NCBI GenBank assembly: GCA_963675135.1
Contig: OY776123.1
Span: 16,833,840-16,897,839 of the forward strand
DNA: 64,000 nt
Direction: 5' to 3'
Origin: Galeopsis tetrahit
Taxonomy: Eukaryota > Streptophyta > Magnoliopsida > Lamiales > Lamiaceae
Below the pieces are notes generated by a model. That model saw only the letters and a program-made list of their open reading frames with translations, made no database searches and was not told the origin of the DNA. Position numbers and translations under genes: made by a program. This document shows, in pieces, positions 57,131 to 64,000 of this stretch. Each line of letters starts with the position of its first letter. The stretch's first letter is position 1.

Positions 57131-58088
57131 TGATGCGTCGAAAAAGAACGCCTTTAGATATCAGTCGTTCCTCTACGAGCACTGCTAATCACGAATCAAA
57201 TCACTCGTTTATCCTTGGCAATCTTCAAGTAAATCTTCTTGAGAATCCGAAAATGACCTGCAAAAGTACGCCGGAGGGAGGCTCCGGCGTAGAAGCTCCG
57301 ACGCTCAAGTCAGATTCGATCGTAGGAGAAATCAAAGAGGAATTCCCCTGTATTTCTAGGGAAATTCCGGCGAATATAGTGGTGATTCTTCTCAATTCAG
57401 TGTGTATTTCGTAAGAATGTGTGTACTGTGTAAAAAACGTGATCAAGAATATGGAAAATAACCTGCTTATATACCTGGCCCCTCTCTCCGGAGAGGGAAA
57501 GACTCGTTCTCCCTATATTCTCGGCCCATTCCTGTAAATCCGGCCCCAAGTCCCTGAGGAATCGGTCTATCTCCCTGAAGACCTGGTTCCTCAACGTATC
57601 ATCCCCTATCTTCATGGCATGACCCCTTCCTTTGACTTGGTTAAGAAAGATTAGTTGATATCATGCGTTCCCCTTTGGGCCTTATCCTTAAGCCCAAAGG
57701 ATATTATCCTTCAAATGTGGGCCAAAGGCCCAACCAATCTTACTTCTCTTTAGAAGCCCAGGGGTGTATTAATCCAATCCTTCGAGCTTATTGACCTAAC
57801 TGAGATTACTACTACCTCCGTCCCTGAAAAGTTTTCATAGTTACTTTCACGATATACACGTATTTACCCTTCATACAATATTTTTTGGGGTCCATCATAC
57901 ACTCAATCAAAACTACGTTATTTACTTTATATATAAAAGTTTACAAAATTACCTTCAGAGCTCTAATTATTATACTTTTTCCTTAAACTTCGTTCCATCA
58001 AATGAAAGCTTTTCAGGGACGGAGGGAGTATAATTTATCCCGTTTCCACGTGTCGACTTTTCCGAGAGCGACATATTTATCTACATCA
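57131..58088 (-). repeat. 5' LTR of the gypsy element, interrupted by a MITE
   Basis: Matches the other LTR apart from nine substitutions and a 219-bp gain at 57812-58030 (MITE plus duplicated TA). Confidence 0.95.
57812..58028. mobile_element. Stowaway-like MITE inside the gypsy LTR
   Basis: A 217-bp element is bounded by TA at 57810-57811 and 58029-58030. The ends are near-perfect inverted repeats: CTACCTCCGTCCCTGAAAAG on the left and CTCCCTCCGTCCCTGAAAAG on the other strand. The sister LTR shows the same site uninterrupted with a single TA, so the limits are exact. Its core matches the MITEs at 6-194 and 12933-13195. Confidence 0.96.
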
Positions 58089-58093
58089 CCATC

Positions 58094-58488
58094 ATTTTAT
58101 TCATAATAGATTTTACAATACTCTTATTTTATTGACACATTCTAATTATCATTAATTATTTAAATTATCATTCTATTTTATTCGCAAATAAATAATAAAT
58201 TCTACAATATTTTTATAAAAATAAATTTGGTGGACAAGTGAATGTTAATTTAGTTTCAATTTAAATATAATTAAAAAAAAATTAATTTGGAGGAAGGGTA
58301 CGTGAGGACAGATGAAGAGTCCTCGCTGTACTACGCGCAATACGTCACCCGTACCGCATTTGGAATAAGCCAGGGCCACAATCACGTGCTCCGCAGCATC
58401 CTGCACCTCGCCTCATCCACCCAATTGCACTTATGGTAACATGGAAAACTAAAGAACAAAAAATAAGGGGTACTACGGAATGAATTTA
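58094..58488. other. Intergenic DNA
   Basis: No gene recognised. A moderately GC-rich patch at about 58295-58430 has no convincing frame. Confidence 0.5.
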
Positions 58489-58728
58489 GGCTCATTTGGA
58501 TGGAGGTGGATGGAGGGATTTGATCTATGTATTTCAAATCCACTTCACTTATTTGGATTATGAATGGATTTCAAATACTTAAATTTTTGCTCCCACACTT
58601 TTTATTTAAAATTGAAATGATTTTAAATTCTCATTAAAATCATATCATTTGAAATCCATCTATATTTAAATCCTTTCATTTGAAATACCACCTCAAATCA
58701 AATTCCCCTCTATCCAAACACAACCTTC
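58489..58728. mobile_element. Small palindromic MITE, probably PIF/Harbinger- or hAT-type
   Basis: The left end GGCTCATTTGGATGGAGG and the right end, on the other strand, AGGTTGTGTTTGGATAGAGG are inverted repeats. The interior halves also pair (ATTTCAAATCCA-type blocks). Non-coding. Target duplication was not resolved. Confidence 0.55.
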
Positions 58729-59660
58729 GAGTTGAATAGAATAGAATTCGAGTTGAATAGAATAGAATGGTATAAGAAATGATCATTCTTATTATTGAGG
58801 ATGGGAATGAAATGTACTACATAAATTTATTTTAAATTATTAAAAATCATATACTGAATATATTATTTATATTTTTTAGAAGTTTTAAATTATTTTTTTA
58901 TTTTATTATATTTATAATTTAATATTATTATCTTTAAAATTTAATATATTATATTTTTAAAATTAATTAATTATATTATATATTATATTAATATTCTCAT
59001 TATTTACTTTTTTATTATTATTATTTTTATTAATTATTTATTAAAAAATTGATTCCTTAGCTAATAAATCTTGAGGTTGAAATAAATGAGAATTTCATAA
59101 GGAAGGGTGATTCCATTTCAAAAATTATATCAATCATAAAATTTGAAATAGATTCATGAATGGTAATTTCATTCATGAGCTATTTCATCATACCAATTAT
59201 ACCCTAAACGCTGGCCCTTCATAGCTATTATTCGAGTCGAGTCGACTTGCTTGAAATTTAAGCTTGTCTTGAGCTCTTTTCAAACTGAGATCCGTTCGAT
59301 TATATTGACTAGTAAAATTTTGAGTTCAACTTGACTTGTAAATAAGTATTACGAGTCTATCAGGCTGAATCAAATCTAACGAGTCAAATGAAATTAAAAG
59401 AAACTTTAGATATCGAGTTTAATGAGTTAAGCTCAATCCAATTCATTAATAAATTGAGTGTCTAATTAGCTCAAAATTAATTGACACGTTTATCTTTACG
59501 ATCGAGCCGAGATAATAACACTTGGCCCATAAGGCCGTCAGTATCATTCTCATTTTCATAGTCATAGTCATAGTCCAATGTTAAATTATTTTTAGACAAA
59601 TACTCTTTTTTTTTTAATAATAGACAATCCACCGTAAATATGGTGGTTCTCCCAGCATGT
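58729..59660. other. AT-rich intergenic DNA upstream of the TRM-type gene
   Basis: A 21-bp direct duplication (TTCGAGTTGAATAGAATAGAA) lies at about 58727-58770. The stretch to about 59210 looks like a further AT-rich palindromic element (GGAATGAAATG/CATTTCATTC-type phrases). No gene was found. Confidence 0.45.
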
Positions 59661-59699
59661 GATTATTTTCGACTGCAAGTAATAACTGTCCAGTCAACA

Positions 59700-59757
59700 C
59701 AACATGAAGGTGGAAGAGAGAGAGTGAGAAAAGGAGTGTAGAGAGAGAGAGAGACTT
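59700..59757. promoter_or_regulatory. GA-rich tract in the promoter/5' UTR of the TRM-type gene
   Basis: GAGAGAGAGTGAGAAAAGG followed by a longer GA run lies about 1 kb upstream of the ATG, and 300 bp upstream of a probable 5' UTR splice donor (GTGAGTTT at about 60038). Such tracts are frequent near plant transcription starts. The role is inferred. Confidence 0.4.
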
Positions 59758-60757
59758 TTGGGGTTGCTGGTGGTGTGATTTCCAGCAATGGATTGTCATG
59801 CCAAAAGCAATACTTTTCAACCTCCATTATTATTTGTACTTCATTCCCACACAAACTGTTATTTCTCCTTTCCACTCCACACCATTTCTAATTCTAATCC
59901 TGCTTCCCTGCGCTGCTTTCTCCTCTACTTCTATCCAATTTCCTTTTCTAAAACCTCCTGGTTAACTTGCCAAGCGCGCGCGCGACCTCTCAATCGATAT
60001 AACCGTAGCATCGGCTTGTTTTTGCAGATCGTGAAATGTGAGTTTCGATTTTTGTGACGATATTTAGTTTGGGTCACAGATGATTAAATTTCTGGTGAAT
60101 TTTGTGATAGATTGGAGTTTGTTTGCTTCATTTTATACTAACTGGTTTTGTACTGTTTCATCGATTATCATGTGTGATCGTGAGTTCTGTATTCATCATG
60201 TTCTGTTTTCATGATAAAAATATTTCCAGTTTGCTTGCACGATTTATATTTTATTTGGTTGCACTTCATGGGAGGTTCATTCTTCTATTGCCTTCAAAAT
60301 TAGGCTTCCTTCATGAATCATGCTCAAAAGGAGGGGAAATTATTAAATTACCTTTTTCTTAGTCAATGTATGTAATATCCTGAAAAAATACAGTTATTTT
60401 GTTCCTGAATTTGCATGTGGAAAGTTATTTTCGTAATTCATTGCTCCTTCATATGCAAAATTCCAATGTAAAATGCAAAAGTTACATGGTTCTGGTTAGC
60501 TTCTATATTCCTCCATATTCTTGCAAGGGCAAAACATCTTTGAGTTCTATGCATTTTGATCTGCTTAATTGACTATTGTTCTATATGATCTTGATTCTGC
60601 AGGATTGAACTCGCTAGCTATTCTTCCTTTTACAAGTCAAGACGGAGCATTGTATTAATGGAATAATATGAACTTGATCTTTTGAACACATTTTTTTTTT
60701 CATAACGGTATAGATCTTGTTGGATTTTTCCAACTCATTGACATTAACGTAGACTTC

Positions 60758-63700
60758 ATGGGCAAGAAAGTTTTTACCAGTACAAAACATGGTGGTAAGT
60801 GTCCTAGTAATCAGCAAATACGCCTTTGTCATTTTCCGTTCAAATAATAAGATGAGAGTTGCTTGTCTTTCCATTGTTCTTCTCATCTTAAAATTAACTA
60901 GAACTAATGCTCCTTGGTTATTTTTCAGCCCTCGAGACTCCTAGAAACAGTTTTGAGCTACCAGTGGAGACATCCTACAGCTTATACGCGGGGAGAGATA
61001 GTAAACTGGTAAAACATTGTTTTGTTTATTGATTTTATGAATTTTCCATCAGTTTTGGTTGTGGAGTCCGTGTTGATAGTATATTACACACTAAAAAGAC
61101 TAAAGAATCTAGACTTTCTCTGAGTTGTCAATACAACAGTTCCTTCTATGGACTATCTGTCTAAGAGGTCATCAATCTTTTTATGGTTCATTCCATTCTC
61201 AGTCTTTGATGATCCAACTGTTCTCTCTCTTTGCCTTGTTGCAGCGAGTCATTTTAGTTTGCTGATATTTTATTCTAGTCCCCAACTGATAAAACTTAAT
61301 TCTACGAGTGACTATATTGAAAATAATGTTTGGACGTTTCTTATTTTGTGTGCATTTTGCTGCTTGATTTCAGTATTCTTGCCATTCGGTCAAAGAGTCA
61401 TCTAAGCAGAACTGTTACTCCATTGAAGCTCCAATGAAGAAGTTGATTAGTGAAGAGATTTCTAAGAGATCAAACACCAGAACCAATGTACCCAGCATAG
61501 TGGCTCGTTTAATGGGCGTTGATATGCTACCTGTTGATTTGGGACAAGCGCCATTAATGGCTAGGAAAAAGAATGAAACACCTGTGGGAAAACTCTCAGA
61601 CAAGGAATGGCCGAAAAAGGGGTCTGTTGGCCATGATCTCTACATGGAAAATTCATCACCACAATGGGATGTAGGTTCCTTTGACGATTCCGATAGCTAT
61701 TGCAGTAGCCACACAAAATTGATGAAGCCTAAACCCCGAGAGCATCCTCAAGAAGAGGAGCTGCAGAAGTTCAAGAAAGAATTTGAGGCGTGGCAAGCTG
61801 CACGATTTAATGAATGTTCTAAGGTGGTAGATATAATAGCACAAGATGAACTCAAAGAAACAAATTTTCTTTATGCTAATTCTAGAAGAATGAAAACCGG
61901 AGAGAATCTGATGAAACCTCACAGAAAGGAAAAAGATTATTTGCTAGATGGGGTGAAAGACTCTCTCTATTCAAATAGAAGGTCAAGTACAGATATTCAA
62001 CCATCTAAATTGACGAGTGCTGATCAGAAATCGGGAGTTATTGCTTCTCCGACCAAGATAGTCATTTTAAGGCCTGGTCCGGACCGGTTGGGTGTCAGTG
62101 AAGATTCGTGGACCTCTAGTCCTAGCACTTCTAACGAGAGGGGTAGTATTTTAGATTTTCTTGAAGAGGTGAAGGAAAGGTTGAACTCTGAAATGCAAGG
62201 TACAAGTTCCAAAATAAGTACAACATTTCGAGGAGGAGGAATCGAGACTCCTTATCGAGAAAAACCATCAGAACCAAAACAAATTGCTCAACGTATTGCA
62301 CAGCAAGTGAGAGACAGCGTCACAAGGGACTTCGGGATGAATTTACTTCGTTCAGAGTCTACAAGGTCCTACAGAAGTGATAATGGGACATGTTCTCCTG
62401 AGTATATTAGCAAAGATACTAGGAGATTACTGACAGAGAGGTCGAGGAATGTTCTAAAAGGCGAAAAGAAAGTTCAGATAGTTTCTCACCAAAGGCTACG
62501 ATCATTTGACTTAGATCATGAGAAGAGCAAAGTTTTAGAAAGCCAAAGTAGGTCTTTCAGGCATGATCTTGATGATGGCAGAATACGGTACAAGGAACCG
62601 TCTCGTGGGGAGCTTGTTAGATCTTTGTCTGCTCCGGTATCAGGAACAACCTTTGGGAAGCTCCTTCTGGAGGATCCTCATATATTGACTGGGGCCCAGA
62701 TAAGGATGAAGCATGAATGTGTTGAGAATGTTATCAAAAGACAGAAGAAGGATAAGTTCAACATAAGGGAAAAGGTTTCGAGCTTTGGATACAGTTTAAC
62801 CCTTAGAGGAAGGCTGTTTCGAAGGAGAGTTCAGTCAGTTGGTGAACTGCATTTTGATAGAGATGACTTCTTCAAAGATATTGCAAGTGGGCCAACGATA
62901 ATGATGAGTTCTTACGAACCACATGTGAGGATTTTCGATTTTTTTACTTTCTCAAAGAAGATATTTATTGCCGATGAGATGATAATCAATTCCGCATGCA
63001 TCTCGTCTTATTTTATTTGTTGTAGGAAAATTTCACAGAAGTGCCACCAAGCCCTGCATCTGTATGCAGTAGTGTTTGTGATGAACTCTGGAAGGCGGCA
63101 GCTTTTACAAGCCCGACATCATCTGGTGTGAACCAGCAGGAGGACAGCGAAATTCCTGATGTTTTCAGCGAAATAAACTCGAACTTGAATGGTAAGTAAA
63201 CTCACATTTTTATATAATATAGGCTTTGGACTTGAGCATTAGCAAAATTTCCATAAAGAACTTGTTGAATGCTTTATTTCAAAAGCATTAATACTGTAGA
63301 GGGGCCAATCAGCTCTACTGATTAGTAAGTAACATATAGTATAACTTATTCAATGTTGAAACTTTTTCATCTGATTATCACTGAATAAAATTCGACGACC
63401 AGCTGTTTTCGTGTCATTTTAGTTTCATAACCAGCTTTCCATTTCTTTTCCTCTTAAATGCTATTCCAGTTGATTTTTTTTTTCCTGAGACACAACCGTA
63501 TTAATTAACCGTATATGACATGGAATGTGATAAATGTTTCATGGCAACATATATATACCTATGCATTTAGATTCAAATATTAGATTATAAATTAATTTTT
63601 CCTATTCCTCTTGTTTTCTGAACTTAAACCTCGTATAGTAGTGGCCTTATGTTTCGATCCTTCCTTTCTCTGTCTGAATAGATCTTGGGAGACAGCTAGA

Positions 63701-64000
63701 CCAACTGGAATGCACTGGTGTGGAGGAGCCTAAAATCGAAGAGGACATAGACGACCCCACCAAAGCCTACGTTAGGGATTTGCTCGTTGCTTCTGGTTAC
63801 TACAATGGCTCATGCAAATGTGATAAACCTATCAGCAACCAGGTGTTTGAAGAAGTAGAAGAGTCTTACAGACAGAGCTCCAAGGATCACGAAAACAGTA
63901 AAATAGACGAGGAAGCTGCAAGAATAAATCATAGAATATTAATACTTGATTTGTTAAACGAAGCACTTCTAACTCTACGTAAGCCTCTTCAAGGACGGGA
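60758..64000 (+). CDS. TRM/LONGIFOLIA-type protein, N-terminal part (continues past window)
   Basis: Exons by splice signals and phase are 60758-60794, 60929-61008, 61374-62924, 63026-63191 and 63682 onward, still open at the window end. A probable 5' UTR intron (about 60038-60602) precedes the ATG. An in-frame TGA at 60683-60685 limits upstream extension. The product starts MGKKVFTSTKHGALETPRNS and has the family's SIVARLMGVDMLPVD motif (DUF3741-type). It then has long Ser/Arg-rich, probably disordered regions (KIVILRPGPDRLG; IAQRIAQQVRDSV), and the start of the DUF4378-type C-terminal domain (DPTKAYVRDLLVASGYY; ILDLLNEAL). Relatives recruit TON1 and regulate cortical microtubules and cell elongation. 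The TON1-binding motif would lie outside the window. Confidence 0.85.

Larger units (their letters stand above)
46739..58088 (-). mobile_element. Ty3/gypsy LTR retrotransposon, Tat type, complete
   Basis: The LTRs (46739-47477 and 57131-58088) are both 739 bp once the MITE and its TA duplication in the latter are removed. They run TGATG to CATCA and are flanked by a perfect CCATC duplication (46734-46738 and 58089-58093). On the minus strand, in order, are the primer site, an intact 1855-codon gag-pol, a long 3' region with an antisense gene and a minisatellite, and a polypurine tract. The two RNase H-like regions and the antisense gene place it in the Tat/Ogre group. I counted nine LTR differences besides the MITE, so it is older than the Sirevirus-type copy. 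Confidence 0.95.

Noticed and set aside
1..64000. tRNA, rRNA, CRISPR-like arrays and organellar or viral insertions
   Set aside because: None was recognised on either strand by reading. The TGGTATCAGAGC and TGGCGCC strings are retrotransposon primer sites rather than tRNA genes.

Overview
This is AT-rich nuclear DNA from a flowering plant, most likely a eudicot. It has spliced GT-AG genes with AT-rich introns, and most of the window is transposable elements. Only two ordinary host genes can be supported. One is a 21-exon, minus-strand gene for a tomosyn/Lgl-type WD40 protein (16102-21253). The other is the 5' part of a plus-strand TRM/LONGIFOLIA-type gene that runs off the right edge (ATG at 60758). 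No RNA gene or CRISPR-like array was found.

Left third: 402-12282 is a full-length Sirevirus-type Ty1/copia retrotransposon with 1274-bp LTRs, a CAAGT target duplication, broken gag-pol and a long envelope-like reading frame downstream of pol. Then come a Stowaway-like MITE, a 125-bp tandem duplication and the tomosyn gene. From 21.4 to 29.3 kb the DNA has no recognisable gene but holds minisatellites, two side-by-side copies of a long-TIR DNA element (about 23761-25757) and a 1.1-kb AT-rich foldback (28190-29310).

Middle: 29335-43707 is a nest of elements. The host layer is an internally deleted copia element on the minus strand. A 3.3-kb MULE-like element (29427-32701, 9-bp target duplication) sits in its 3' LTR and itself contains a hAT-like element (31491-32063). 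A 10-kb CACTA element (33204-43252, TGA target duplication) sits in its internal region. The CACTA carries a TNP2-type transposase gene, a plus-strand GRF zinc-finger gene and a Transposase_24-type gene. Each transposase gene has a single premature stop, and the elements' edges are flanked by arrays of a GCCGACGGA-type motif that also recur internally.

Right third: a poly(A)-tailed retroposon (45386-46135) is followed by a complete minus-strand Ty3/gypsy element of the Tat type (46739-58088, CCATC target duplication) with an intact 1855-codon polyprotein, dual RNase H and an antisense gene in its 3' region. A 217-bp Stowaway-like MITE is inserted in its 5' LTR. The TRM-type gene begins after another stretch of AT-rich DNA.

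All assignments rest on reading motifs, reading frames, splice signals and direct or inverted repeats by eye. No database search was run.
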